Notes under the pieces: generated by a model | The model's database searches: none | What the model was told of the DNA's origin: nothing | Seen by the model: the letters and a program-made list of their open reading frames with translations, nothing else | Made by a program: the position numbers and the translations under genes | Shown here: piece after piece, positions 35,149 through 42,825 of the stretch | Position numbering within the stretch: position 1 is the stretch's first letter | Layout of the letters: every line of letters begins with the position of its first letter | Source of the DNA: Sphingobacterium tenebrionis | GTDB taxonomy: Bacteria; Bacteroidota; Bacteroidia; Sphingobacteriales; Sphingobacteriaceae | DNA length: 64,000 nucleotides | Assembly: GCF_037126265.1 (NCBI RefSeq) | Contig: NZ_JAYLLN010000004.1 | Span: 102,228-166,227, forward strand | Direction of reading: 5' to 3'

Positions 35149-35718
35149 TTAGTAACGATCGATGATCGACGTTAATTCCGAAAAGATGCTTTCGATTTCA
35201 CCAATACCATTTACTTTGGTCAATTTACCTTTGCCTTCGTAATAAGGTAATACATGGATCGTTTTTCCGAAATACTCTTCGATACGTTTTTTTAGTTTAT
35301 CTGCCGCATCATCTGCACGACCGGAAATCTCCTGGCGTTTAGCGATACGTTGCGTTAATTCCGTTTCATCAACATCCAAAGCAATAACGCCTGAGATAGG
35401 CATATTGTTCGATTCCATGAATGCATCCAATGCTTCCGCTTGGGCAACAGTACGTGGAAAACCATCAAAAATAAATCCTTTTGCATCAGGGTTATTATTG
35501 ATCTCTTCCTCAAGCATGGCAATGGTTACCGAGTCAGGAACTAAGTTCCCATCAGCAATGATTTGACTTACTTGTTTACCTAATTCGGTTTGGTCCTTGA
35601 TATGAGCGCGAAACATGTCACCGGTAGATATATGATGAAGGTCATACTTATCAATTAATTTAGCGGATTGGGTACCTTTTCCTGCTCCTGGAGGCCCGAA
35701 TAATACTAGGTTTAGCAT
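35149..35718 (-). CDS. adk: Adenylate kinase
   Basis: 189 residues, a short-LID adenylate kinase. P-loop GPPGAGKGTQS (8-18), NMP-binding HHISTGDMFRAHIKDQTELGKQ, GFIFDGFPRTVAQAEAL and the reduced LID RQEISGRADDAADKLKKRI. It converts ATP + AMP to 2 ADP. The gene is upstream of obg on the same strand and downstream of tRNA-Arg, from which a terminator hairpin separates it. Confidence 0.98.
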   Translation of the reverse strand: MLNLVLFGPPGAGKGTQSAKLIDKYDLHHISTGDMFRAHIKDQTELGKQVSQIIADGNLVPDSVTIAMLEEEINNNPDAKGFIFDGFPRTVAQAEALDAFMESNNMPISGVIALDVDETELTQRIAKRQEISGRADDAADKLKKRIEEYFGKTIHVLPYYEGKGKLTKVNGIGEIESIFSELTSIIDRY

Positions 35719-35752
35719 AATGATGTTATTTATTGTTGATGATAAAAAACAA

Positions 35753-35780
35753 AAGCCTAATCCGTTTACGAATTAGGCTT
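35753..35780 (-). terminator. Terminator of the first tRNA-Arg
   Basis: AAGCCTAAT (35753-35761) pairs with ATTAGGCTT (35772-35780), with an inner CGT/ACG pairing. The minus strand continues TTTTGTTTTTT. It lies 8 bp beyond the tRNA 3' end. Confidence 0.88.
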
Positions 35781-35788
35781 ATTCTAAG

Positions 35789-35862
35789 TGCGCTCAAAGG
35801 GAGTCGAACCCCTAACCTTCTGATCCGTAGTCAGATGCTCTATCCAATTAAGCTATGAGCGC
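35789..35862 (-). tRNA. tRNA-Arg(ACG), copy 1
   Basis: Read on the minus strand: acceptor GCGCTCA pairs with TGAGCGC, discriminator A. D-arm GCTTAATTGGATAGAGC. Anticodon arm TCTGA-CTACGGA-TCAGA with anticodon ACG. T-arm ends GGTTCGACTCC. The 3' CCA is not encoded. It is identical in sequence to the copy at 37085-37158. Confidence 0.97.
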
Positions 35863-35908
35863 GACAACCAACACTTTTGCGACAAACGCCCTTTCTGTTT
35901 TGGTGATG

Positions 35909-35938
35909 CAAATATAAGGAAATAATAAGCCATTCAAA
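35909..35938 (-). promoter_or_regulatory. Promoter of tRNA-Arg copy 1
   Basis: On the minus strand, TTTG (35935-35938), an 18-bp spacer, then TATATTTG (35909-35916), an exact -7 element. It lies about 47 bp before the tRNA 5' end. Confidence 0.7.
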
Positions 35939-35947
35939 ATTTTTTTT

Positions 35948-36454
35948 TCATTTCTGACGCTTTCTACGCCCATACCAGATCAAAAAACCAGTGATGGGTA
36001 GGCTGGTTGAGATCAAACCTGCAATAAAGGTCGAAAATTTCCCGACCTGACCTAACCATTGCCCCATGTGCAATTGCCAAACCCAATTCTCCACTTTATT
36101 ATGCTTATCTTGCTGAATGCTAATTACATAAGGTTTACCTGTATATTTATCAAAATATCTGACATCCCTGTTTTCATCAGATTTCAAGCCTGCCCGATCG
36201 GCAATATGGAAAGCGAATACCCCACTTTTAGCATAATCATAAACCCAATATTTAATGACTTTTTTGTGAGGTATTTCTTGAAATAGTTTGTCCATTAAAG
36301 GAAATGCATCGATAAATTGCCCCGATTCCTTGGCCTTAGGCAATGATTTATGCCAATCTTCTGTTGTTGCTCCAAAACTGTTCATGGTCATTTTCATTAA
36401 GGGCTGAAAAAAAATAATCAGCCCTGTCATACCCAGAATGAAACATATCAGCAT
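35948..36454 (-). pseudogene. C-terminal half of a PepSY-associated membrane protein, 5' truncated
   Basis: 168 residues beginning inside what looks like a membrane helix (LICFILGMTGLIIFFQPLMK), then a periplasmic PepSY-like stretch (YWVYDYAKSGVFAFHIADRA; FDKYTGKPYVISIQQ), and ending with the family's terminal WVWQLHMGQWLGQVGK followed by helix LPITGFLIWYGRRKRQK. Full-length PepSY-TM proteins of iron-uptake loci have about 380 residues with four helices; this has only the last two. The frame is closed by a stop at 36461-36463, only two codons before the first ATG. It is head-to-head with an AraC fragment with 8 bp between their starts, so both look like relics of a deletion. Confidence 0.7.
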
Positions 36455-36462
36455 GGAAGACT

Positions 36463-37050
36463 ATGAGTAAGATATTACCTATGGAATTCCCCTTCTTAAC
36501 TGCGTTAAAGAAAGGCAGAGCCTGTAAGTTGTTTGACGAGTCTAAAATAATTTCAACCCCCATTAAACAGTTATTGGAAAGCATGTTGAATTGTTCATTA
36601 CCAACTTCGATGCGGGATTACTATTACAGGTTGAAGATAGAAGAATTACTTCTGACTATTTTTTCCATGCACCCAAAATTTTTGGAGGATGACCGTAGCA
36701 ACACCAACCTATCCCTAGACGAAAAAGTTATTGAAGTAAAGGAATGGGTAGATAAACAGGAAATCGGTAATATTCGATTGCAAGAAGTTGAAGACCTATT
36801 TCATATTTCTCAAAAAAACTTGAATAAAGGATTTCAAAAGTATTTTGGGTGTAATCTATCGCAGTACCTACGCGAAAAACAGATGGAAAAAGCTCGATAC
36901 CTGATACAACATAAAAACTACAGCATCAATGAGGTAGCCAAATTGTTAAGATATAGTTACTCCCAACATTTCACATCCGCATTTACTAAGCATTTCGGGT
37001 ATTCTCCGAAAGAATTAAAAGCGCAAAAAACACTGGAAAAGAATAAATGA
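36463..37050 (+). pseudogene. AraC-family regulator fragment (PchR-like), N-terminus missing
   Basis: 195 residues. The C-terminal DNA-binding domain is intact (NIRLQEVEDLFHISQKNLNKGFQKYFG; LREKQMEKARYLIQHKNYSINEVAKLLRYSYSQHFTSAFTKHFG, cited as the region 110-185). The part before it (TPIKQLLESMLNCSLPTSMRDYYYRLKIEELLL) resembles the middle of siderophore-type AraC regulators, usually about 320 residues. The reading frame runs upstream to a stop at 36439, so about 120 residues are lost. It may still be expressed, as the HTH part is complete. It lies between the two identical tRNA-Arg genes. Confidence 0.65.
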
Positions 37051-37084
37051 TAAATCAAGAAAGTGAAAGGGGAAATAAAGAAAG

Positions 37085-37158
37085 TGCGCTCAAAGGGAGT
37101 CGAACCCCTAACCTTCTGATCCGTAGTCAGATGCTCTATCCAATTAAGCTATGAGCGC
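37085..37158 (-). tRNA. tRNA-Arg(ACG), copy 2
   Basis: Identical over all 74 nt to the copy at 35789-35862: same acceptor, anticodon loop CTACGGA and T-arm. The flanks differ beyond a few bases, although AGTGCGCTC-like sequence is shared on the 3' side. The 1.2 kb between the copies holds the truncated PepSY and AraC genes. Confidence 0.97.
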
Positions 37159-37189
37159 ATTACAAACGGTCAAATCACCGTTGATGCTG

Positions 37190-37220
37190 CAAATATCGAG
37201 GTTTTTTTATATTTTCCAAA
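37190..37220 (-). promoter_or_regulatory. Promoter of tRNA-Arg copy 2
   Basis: On the minus strand, TTTG (37217-37220), a 19-bp spacer, then GATATTTG (37190-37197), one mismatch from TAnnTTTG. The following ATATTTGCA(G)CATC resembles the copy-1 promoter ATATTTGCATCAC. Confidence 0.55.
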
Positions 37221-37293
37221 TGGTTTTTTCGTTTTTTAGGCAATTTCAAACTATCTTAGGTCTATTCTGTTGATACCTATATAATTAATTTTT

Positions 37294-38121
37294 ATGGCTG
37301 AACGATTAATAAAAAGCAACAAGATCCGGATTGGCGATATAAGCATTGCCTATCATATAAAGAAAGCAACTGAAAAAACCGATAGAACCATCATATTTCT
37401 TCATGGATTCCCTTTCAACAAGAATATGTGGCGGGAACAACTGGAAAGTCTGGAAGATAATATAACCGGCATTGCGGTTGACATTCGTGGATTAGGAAAT
37501 AGTACCAAAGGTCATGGATTTTTTTCCATAGATGTATTTGCAAAAGACCTGGGCGCCTTTCTACGGAAAATGGAAATTGATAAGGCGGTACTCTGCGGGG
37601 TTTCCATGGGAGGCTATATTGCCCTGCGTGCCTATCAACTGTTTCCGGAAAAGATTGATGGACTTATCCTTTCTGATACCCATGCCAAGGCAGATGATAA
37701 TGCCGGAAAACAGAAACGCTTTGATGCTATTCAAGCTGTTTTAAACCATGGTCGTCGCCCGTATGCGATCGGTTTTATTGCGAATGTATTTTCACCAAAA
37801 AGCATCGAGGAAAAACCTGAGGCGATTGAACTCATCAAAAGCAGTATCCGAAGGAACAGTGTTTCGTCCATTTGTGCAACGTTGTTGGCGATGGCTTCCA
37901 GAACCGACACCACGGATGTACTTTCAGAAATTAAGGTGCCGACCTTATTGATACGGGGGAAAGAGGATAAGATCACCCCTGCTGAGCCAATGGAAGAGAT
38001 GGCCAAAAAGATCAAGGGTGCAACCTATATGGAATTTGAAGGCTGTGGGCACTTGCCTAACATGGAAGACCCAGCTAAGTTTAATTTAAATATGAACAAG
38101 CTTTTACAGAAGAAATCTTAA
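37294..38121 (+). CDS. Alpha/beta-fold hydrolase
   Basis: 275 residues. Oxyanion segment FLHGFPFNKNMWREQL (about 33-48), nucleophile elbow LCGVSMGGYIALRAY with Ser in GVSMGG, acid Asp in LLIRGKEDKITP, and His in GCGHLPNMEDPAKF. Together they form the Ser-Asp-His triad of the AB_hydrolase_1 family, which acts on esters, epoxides or haloalkanes. No substrate can be inferred. A single gene following the tRNA, with a weak hairpin AGCATA/TATGCT just after the stop (38128-38146). Confidence 0.88.
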   Translation: MAERLIKSNKIRIGDISIAYHIKKATEKTDRTIIFLHGFPFNKNMWREQLESLEDNITGIAVDIRGLGNSTKGHGFFSIDVFAKDLGAFLRKMEIDKAVLCGVSMGGYIALRAYQLFPEKIDGLILSDTHAKADDNAGKQKRFDAIQAVLNHGRRPYAIGFIANVFSPKSIEEKPEAIELIKSSIRRNSVSSICATLLAMASRTDTTDVLSEIKVPTLLIRGKEDKITPAEPMEEMAKKIKGATYMEFEGCGHLPNMEDPAKFNLNMNKLLQKKS

Positions 38122-38175
38122 GATCTTCAGCATATGTTTTTATGCTAATGGAATATTAGATCTTTATTCATTTAT

Positions 38176-38997
38176 TTAAATAGCGGCCTTCTTTTTAACG
38201 GGGATTTCCGGGATCAGTTTTTTTGTGTATTCCGTTCCTTTCTCGATTAAAAAGGAGGCTTTATCATAATCCCAAATGCCTCCGATATTGTGTGGGATAT
38301 CGATCAGGTAATCCGGTTTATACAATTCTACGCTTAATTTCGATAGCCGTCTTCGCATCATCAGGTAAGCTTCTTGAAGCAATCCTATAGAATTCATCTT
38401 GCTCTCAAAAGGAAGCGGACCATATTTAGCATCCGGCTTTCCATCCAAGTTTACCGCAATGATGATGTTCCTGCGCTTTCTTTTCACATAATTGATGGGC
38501 AATGGGTTCAAAACCCCACCATCCACCAGGTTCCATTCATCCGATTCAATACTGGTAAAAACACCTGGTATGGCGATGGAAGCTCTGATAGCTTGATAGA
38601 CACTCCCCTTATCAAAGATCATTTCGCGCTCATTTTTAAGGTCGGTGGCAATGGCACGGAAGGGAATGCGCATATCCTCGATATCCTTATCCGGAAATAT
38701 CTCTTTCAGAGATTCAAAAACACGTACGCCTTTTAGCAATCCAAACTTTGGATTTGTGAAATCCATTAATCGGAACACCTGCCTTTTGGTCAGAACCCTC
38801 ATCCAATCCTCCAATTCAGTTAATTTTCCTTCGACATAAGCGGCTCCGATCAAAGATCCTATCGAACAACCCACCACTTCATCTATTTCATAGCCCATCG
38901 CTTCCAATTGACGAATCACACCTATTTGCACCAAGCCTCTGGCACCACCGCTGCCCAGGACGAGGGATACCTTACGTTTGCTTTTCAGAAAGTTCAT
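38176..38997 (-). CDS. Patatin-like phospholipase
   Basis: I start at the ATG at 38995-38997 (MNFLKSKRKVSLVLGSGGARG), giving 273 residues; an ATG 25 codons upstream adds a sequence unlike the family. Patatin features: oxyanion loop LGSGGARGLVQIG, nucleophile GCSIGSLIGAAY (Ser in G-x-S-x-G) and Asp in VDGGVLNPLP. It hydrolyses acyl lipids. The C-terminal part (LLQEAYLMMRRRLSKLSVELYKPDYLIDI) matches bacterial RssA-like patatins rather than outer-membrane PlpD types, so it is likely cytoplasmic. A monocistronic gene divergent from the TetR gene. Confidence 0.92.
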   Translation of the reverse strand: MNFLKSKRKVSLVLGSGGARGLVQIGVIRQLEAMGYEIDEVVGCSIGSLIGAAYVEGKLTELEDWMRVLTKRQVFRLMDFTNPKFGLLKGVRVFESLKEIFPDKDIEDMRIPFRAIATDLKNEREMIFDKGSVYQAIRASIAIPGVFTSIESDEWNLVDGGVLNPLPINYVKRKRRNIIIAVNLDGKPDAKYGPLPFESKMNSIGLLQEAYLMMRRRLSKLSVELYKPDYLIDIPHNIGGIWDYDKASFLIEKGTEYTKKLIPEIPVKKKAAI

Positions 38998-39116
38998 ATT
39001 TAAAGGTAAAACAAATTTACTTGCTTTAAAAATGTCATTTGCATGTCCCATTTTATCTAAAAGTTGGAACAAATAACTATCGTTGTTAATTTTGCTAACA
39101 GTGTTAACTAAATGGT

Positions 39117-39713
39117 ATGGGCGTAACAGAAAGAAAACTTAGGCAACAAGAGGAAATGAGGAAGCAAATCATCGATTGCTCGCGAGAAATCGTGCATGAG
39201 GAAGGTTGGGCTGCCCTTTCCATCCGCAAAATAGCGGATGCCATTGAGTATTCGGTACCCGTGATCTATAAATATTTCGAAAACAAGGAAGCAATTTCCG
39301 CTTATTTCGTAGCAGAAGGTTTTGATCTGCTCTACGCGCAGATAACAGCAGGAATTTCTACAGAAGACAGCATCGAAGAACGCTTTCAACAATTGGGATT
39401 GGGATATTACCTATTCGCTGAGCAGCATCCCAAACATTACGAGATCATGTTTGGCTTGGGGATACCGACCTGTGAAACAGCAAAGAACATCAAATCTGTT
39501 GGGCTCTTGTCGGATCTTTTCCGCCATATGATTGACGAATTGATCCAAAAAAGTGGAAGAAAGGATATTGATGTCTGCATCAAATACCGTAGCCTTTGGG
39601 CCATGCTGCATGGGGTGGTTGCCTTGGAACTTCTTTCCCTTACAGGCTCCGATAAGGTATGCAACTCCCTCATCCTGGCCGATAGCATGCGCTCTTTCAC
39701 AAAAGGAATTTAA
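39117..39713 (+). CDS. TetR/AcrR-family transcriptional regulator
   Basis: 198 residues. HTH at about 18-62: IIDCSREIVHEEGWAALSIRKIADAIEYSVPVIYKYFENKEAISAYF (given as a region). The C-terminal ligand domain (70-195) resembles the TetR WHG-type effector domain (HPKHYEIMFGLGIPTC; SLWAMLHGVVALELLS). It lies 28 bp upstream of the nitroreductase gene on the same strand, suggesting it regulates that gene and probably itself, responding to a redox-active or electrophilic compound. A repressor is the usual mode. The palindrome GTTAACTAAATGG / TGTTAAC near 39100-39112 could be its operator (weak). Confidence 0.88.
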   Translation: MGVTERKLRQQEEMRKQIIDCSREIVHEEGWAALSIRKIADAIEYSVPVIYKYFENKEAISAYFVAEGFDLLYAQITAGISTEDSIEERFQQLGLGYYLFAEQHPKHYEIMFGLGIPTCETAKNIKSVGLLSDLFRHMIDELIQKSGRKDIDVCIKYRSLWAMLHGVVALELLSLTGSDKVCNSLILADSMRSFTKGI

Positions 39714-39741
39714 ATTATTATTAAATATATCAAATACATAC

Positions 39742-40374
39742 ATGAATCTATTAGAACATTTAAACTGGAGATACGCCACTAAAAAAATGAATGGCAATAA
39801 AGTTGATCAAGAGAAAGTTGATCAAATCGTGGAAGCAGCACGTTTGGCACCAACCTCTTCCGGACTTCATCCGTTTAAGATCATTGAAATCAGCAATCCT
39901 GAGCTAAAGCAAAAAATCCAACCTATTGCTTTCAACCAATCCCAGATTGTAGATAGTTCTCATCTATTGGTTTTTGCGGCTTACGATGAATACACCCAAG
40001 AACGTGTTGATGCACCTTTCAAGCAACAGGAAGTGGAAAGAGGATTGCCAGCTGGCTTTGCTGATGATTATAAAAACTCACTTTTCACTTCTTTACAGGC
40101 GAAAACAAAGGAGCAGCATTTTGAACATGCCGCACGTCAGGCCTATATTGGATTTGGTTTGGCCATTGCCGCTGCAGCGGAATTAAAAGTTGATGCAACC
40201 CCGATGGAAGGCTTTATCCCACAACAACTGGATGAATTATTGGGATTGGACAAATTAGGTCTTCGTTCCGTTACTATCCTTGCTTTGGGATATCGCGATG
40301 AGCAGAACGATTGGTTATTGAACATGAAAAAAGTACGTGTACTTAAAGAAGATTTTGTTATAAACTTTAACTAA
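39742..40374 (+). CDS. NAD(P)H-dependent FMN nitroreductase
   Basis: 210 residues from the ATG at 39742 (MNLLEHLNWRYATKKMNG); the frame is open further upstream but that stretch has no homology and lies inside the TetR gene. Nitroreductase fold: RYATKKMN FMN-phosphate loop, IVEAARLAPTSSGLHPFKII, AARQAYIGFGLAIAAAAEL, and VDATPMEGFIPQQLDELLGL then ILALGYRDEQNDWL. NfsB-like family; reduces quinones and nitroaromatics. The adjacent TetR gene implies inducible expression. Confidence 0.93.
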   Translation: MNLLEHLNWRYATKKMNGNKVDQEKVDQIVEAARLAPTSSGLHPFKIIEISNPELKQKIQPIAFNQSQIVDSSHLLVFAAYDEYTQERVDAPFKQQEVERGLPAGFADDYKNSLFTSLQAKTKEQHFEHAARQAYIGFGLAIAAAAELKVDATPMEGFIPQQLDELLGLDKLGLRSVTILALGYRDEQNDWLLNMKKVRVLKEDFVINFN

Positions 40375-40394
40375 TCCCCTACAATAGCAATTTG

Positions 40395-40440
40395 GCTGTT
40401 ATTGAATGTAAAAAATTATACATGCAATAACAGCTTTTTT
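40395..40440 (+). terminator. Intrinsic terminator of the nitroreductase gene
   Basis: GCTGTTATTG (40395-40404) pairs with CAATAACAGC (40425-40434), with an inner ATGTA/TACAT stem, followed by TTTTTT. It lies 20 bp after the stop. Confidence 0.9.
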
Positions 40441-40472
40441 ATTTATTATTAGCCTGTAACTAATAGGAATGT

Positions 40473-41063
40473 ATGGAAACTGCCAAAGAAAAAATGATTG
40501 CCGGTAAACTATTCCGAGACGAGGATGGCGCTCTTTTCAAGGAAAGACAACATTGTAAAGTGATCCTTCAACAATACAACCAAATGGAACCCATCCGGGT
40601 AAAGGCAAGGAATTCACTCCTAAAAAGTATTCTTGGAAAGACAGAAGGCAAGTTTTTCATCGAGCCTCCCTTCCGCTGTGACTATGGTTATCATATTGAA
40701 TTAGGAGAAAATTTTTATGCAAATTTCAACCTCACCATATTAGATGGGGCAAAAGTATCCTTTGGAAAAAACGTATTGATAGGCCCAAATGTCAGTTTAT
40801 TTACGGCTTCACATCCTATTGATCCCATTGCAAGAGCAGAGGGTTGGGAATATTCCAAACCCATCAGCATTGGGGATAATGTCTGGATAGGTGGACATAC
40901 CGTGATCAATCCTGGAGTTAGTATCGGAGAAAATTCGGTGATCGGCTCCGGATCTATCGTTACTCGCGATATACCTGCCAACGTGGTCGCGGTTGGCAAT
41001 CCCTGCCGTGTAATACGGGAAATTACTTCTGAAGATATCCTTTCTAAAGATCAATTCATGTAA
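40473..41063 (+). CDS. Sugar O-acetyltransferase (maltose/galactoside acetyltransferase family)
   Basis: 196 residues. N-terminal Mac domain (about 4-55, AKEKMIAGKLFRDEDGALFKERQ) and a left-handed beta-helix of hexapeptide repeats: IELGENFYANFNLTILDG, VSFGKNVLIGPNVSLFTASHPID, with catalytic His in SHPID, and ISIGDNVWIGGHTVINPGVSIGENSVIGSGSIVTRDIP. Ends NVVAVGNPCRVIREI. It transfers acetyl from acetyl-CoA to a sugar hydroxyl and acts as a trimer in the cytoplasm. The exact sugar is not predictable. Confidence 0.93.
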   Translation: METAKEKMIAGKLFRDEDGALFKERQHCKVILQQYNQMEPIRVKARNSLLKSILGKTEGKFFIEPPFRCDYGYHIELGENFYANFNLTILDGAKVSFGKNVLIGPNVSLFTASHPIDPIARAEGWEYSKPISIGDNVWIGGHTVINPGVSIGENSVIGSGSIVTRDIPANVVAVGNPCRVIREITSEDILSKDQFM

Positions 41064-41091
41064 TAGCTGCGGAACAATTTGTTTATATAAA

Positions 41092-41155
41092 ACAAAAACA
41101 CCTGAGATGGGGAATCCCAGGTGTTTTACCAAACCAATTATTAACCTAAATTATG
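41092..41155. repeat. Hairpin plus conserved tail, unit 1
   Basis: ACACCTG and CAGGTGT form a stem with inner GAT/ATC pairing around GGGGA; the stretch TACCAAACCAATTATTAACCTAAA follows in two parts (read 41127-41150). The unit recurs at 41228-41284. On the minus strand the stem is followed by TTTTTG, so it can also act as a leftward terminator. After unit 1 a 16-codon ORF (41161-41211, MNLLFKRLLIHFSISI) begins, resembling the N-terminus of SusC-like proteins. Confidence 0.6.
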
Positions 41156-41227
41156 AAATTATGAATTTACTATTTAAACGCCTGCTAATTCATTTTAGTA
41201 TATCCATCTAAAAAAAATATCAAAAAA

Positions 41228-41284
41228 AAAAATACCTGAAGCGGAGAACTCCAGGTATTTACCAAACCAATTATTAACCTAAAT
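41228..41284. repeat. Hairpin plus conserved tail, unit 2 (likely OMP gene terminator)
   Basis: TACCTG/CAGGTA stem with inner GAG/CTC, followed by the same TTTACCAAACCAATTATTAACC tail as unit 1. On the minus strand the stem is followed by ten T, so it probably terminates the leftward OMP gene ending at 41426. No ATG follows at the position equivalent to unit 1. Confidence 0.65.
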
Positions 41285-41425
41285 ATTTCTATTTATCTAG
41301 TTGCAATTAAAACGGCCATATATCTTGATTATTGTATGGATTATTAAAAAAATTAAAAAAGATTACAGCAACTCAATTAACTTATTAATTATCAAAAATT
41401 TAATTTTAAAATTTTTCGATAATAA

Positions 41426-42085
41426 TTAAGGATTCCCTGATATTACCTCCACCACTTTATCACTGATTTTAGTGATATCAGATTTTAACCCCACCATCAT
41501 CGTCATCACGTGCACTGGATTTCCCTCCATTTCTCTGAAATTTCGCATGTACCCGATTTCAAAACCAAGAAAAAAGCCTTTGAATTTATAATCAGCCCCT
41601 ACCCCTACCTTAAAAGCAGGCGATATGCTGTATTTATATTCGATATCCACATTTTGGTTATTCCCCATGTCATTTGCTCGAGGTTCAGAATTAAGGGCAA
41701 CTCCAGGTCCGGCATAGGCATAGGTATTCAACCTGTCCCATTGCCTCCGCGTTCCTCCCGCCAAACTCAAGGTGTACATCGTTGCGCGAGAGTTACTGAG
41801 AAGCCTATTATAATCGGGATCCTTTTCCAATTGGTCATAACCAAAACTCATCATATAAAGCGTTGGCAACAGGTAATATTTCGGATTTTTCAAGGAAATA
41901 TCCAAACCCATACTGCCTGTAAAGAACTTCGTGCTCAATACATTTTTGGTTTTTCCCAAGGGAATGGAAAGACCTGTTCCCCCGAAATAATAAACCTTCT
42001 TGAAATGCAAAGTATCTGCTCCAGTTTGTGCCATAGCAGAATAGCCTATTACTAGGCTTAAGATACTCATGAAAATAACCTTCAT
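41426..42085 (-). CDS. Outer-membrane beta-barrel protein, function unknown
   Basis: 219 residues with a signal peptide (MKVIFMSILSLVIGYSAMAQ). The mature protein is strand-rich: YYFGGTGLSIPLGK, FTGSMGLDISLKNPKYYLLPTLYMMSFGY, TMYTLSLAGGTRRQWDRLNTYAYAGPGVAL, FKVGVGADYKFKGFFLGFEIGYMRNF, ending HVMTMMVGLKSD. This is a small outer-membrane barrel of the OmpW/porin-like kind; the closing segment lacks the usual terminal aromatic and is extended by about 20 polar residues. A solitary gene. It could be a beta-barrel of the type that senses or passes small molecules; nothing specific is visible. Confidence 0.78.
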   Translation of the reverse strand: MKVIFMSILSLVIGYSAMAQTGADTLHFKKVYYFGGTGLSIPLGKTKNVLSTKFFTGSMGLDISLKNPKYYLLPTLYMMSFGYDQLEKDPDYNRLLSNSRATMYTLSLAGGTRRQWDRLNTYAYAGPGVALNSEPRANDMGNNQNVDIEYKYSISPAFKVGVGADYKFKGFFLGFEIGYMRNFREMEGNPVHVMTMMVGLKSDITKISDKVVEVISGNP

Positions 42086-42140
42086 TAACTAGATGTTTAT
42101 CAATAAAACATAAACCTAATTAAAATGTTTGAAGGCCGTA

Positions 42141-42755
42141 TTATAAATAATTCTTCGCTTGAGGACCTTGGCTGAACAGCAGGTCGATAACACTCAGATT
42201 TGGGATAAAACCATTCTTATCTTCAAAGAGCTGATAATAAGGCTTCTGATCCGTTATTAAAGAAGGCTTTTTGGGATGAATAATCTTTCTGAAATCATGT
42301 TCTGCAGACTCCACCTCTTGATAGGAATCCGTGAACTTGATTTCTTTTTTCAATTTCAATAATTTCAGCAATAAGGTAAGTTGATCGACATGGAAATCCA
42401 TCAAGAACTCATATTTCTTTTCGTAGAATGGCAGTAGATCATCCTCATAATATTCAAAGTATGCCGAACTGCGGTAAGCCGTCTGAAGGGATAACCAATG
42501 CAGTCTTTGCCATGGATGATCGTAGTTGATGCGAACATCTTTCATCGCAACGCGTTCCTTTCTTCCGTGCTGTATAGGCACAAACAATTCCAAAACACCA
42601 TTTGCCGTCGAGATCTGCGTACGTGTTCTGAAGGTCTGCTTTGGATAATTTTCAAAGCGTTCCAACAACAGATCACCTTCAGCGTCCTTGATGGTTTTGA
42701 AGTAACTGGCATTTGGTAAATATAAAACCGGAAGTAGAATATCCTGCATCATCAT
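42141..42755 (-). CDS. WbqC-like family protein
   Basis: 204 residues. The WbqC family pattern is seen: ILLPVLYLPNASYFKTI at the start, FRTRTQISTANGVLELFVPIQHGRKERVAMKDVRI in the first half, and the Trp/His-rich WQRLHWLSLQTAYRSSAYFEYYEDDLLPFYEKKYEFLMDF. Members occur near polysaccharide genes; their biochemical role is not settled. The gene starts MMMQ, so the exact initiator Met is uncertain. An exact TATTTTTG -7 element at 42778-42785 (minus strand) sits 23 bp upstream, but I see no good -33 match. Divergent from the acyltransferase gene by 70 bp. Confidence 0.82.
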   Translation of the reverse strand: MMMQDILLPVLYLPNASYFKTIKDAEGDLLLERFENYPKQTFRTRTQISTANGVLELFVPIQHGRKERVAMKDVRINYDHPWQRLHWLSLQTAYRSSAYFEYYEDDLLPFYEKKYEFLMDFHVDQLTLLLKLLKLKKEIKFTDSYQEVESAEHDFRKIIHPKKPSLITDQKPYYQLFEDKNGFIPNLSVIDLLFSQGPQAKNYL

Positions 42756-42825
42756 GAAATAAACCCTTAAATGTTCGCAAAAATAACTTTATTTAGGGAT
42801 ATTTGTACCTAAGAATACAATAAGA

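Noticed and set aside
38998..39072. Upstream start of the patatin-like gene
   Set aside because: The 25 extra residues are unlike the family and the ATG at 38997 leads directly into the conserved KVSLVLGSGGARG stretch.
39553..39741. N-terminal extension of the nitroreductase gene
   Set aside because: The added 63 codons overlap the TetR gene in another frame and show no nitroreductase homology; the ATG at 39742 fits the family start.
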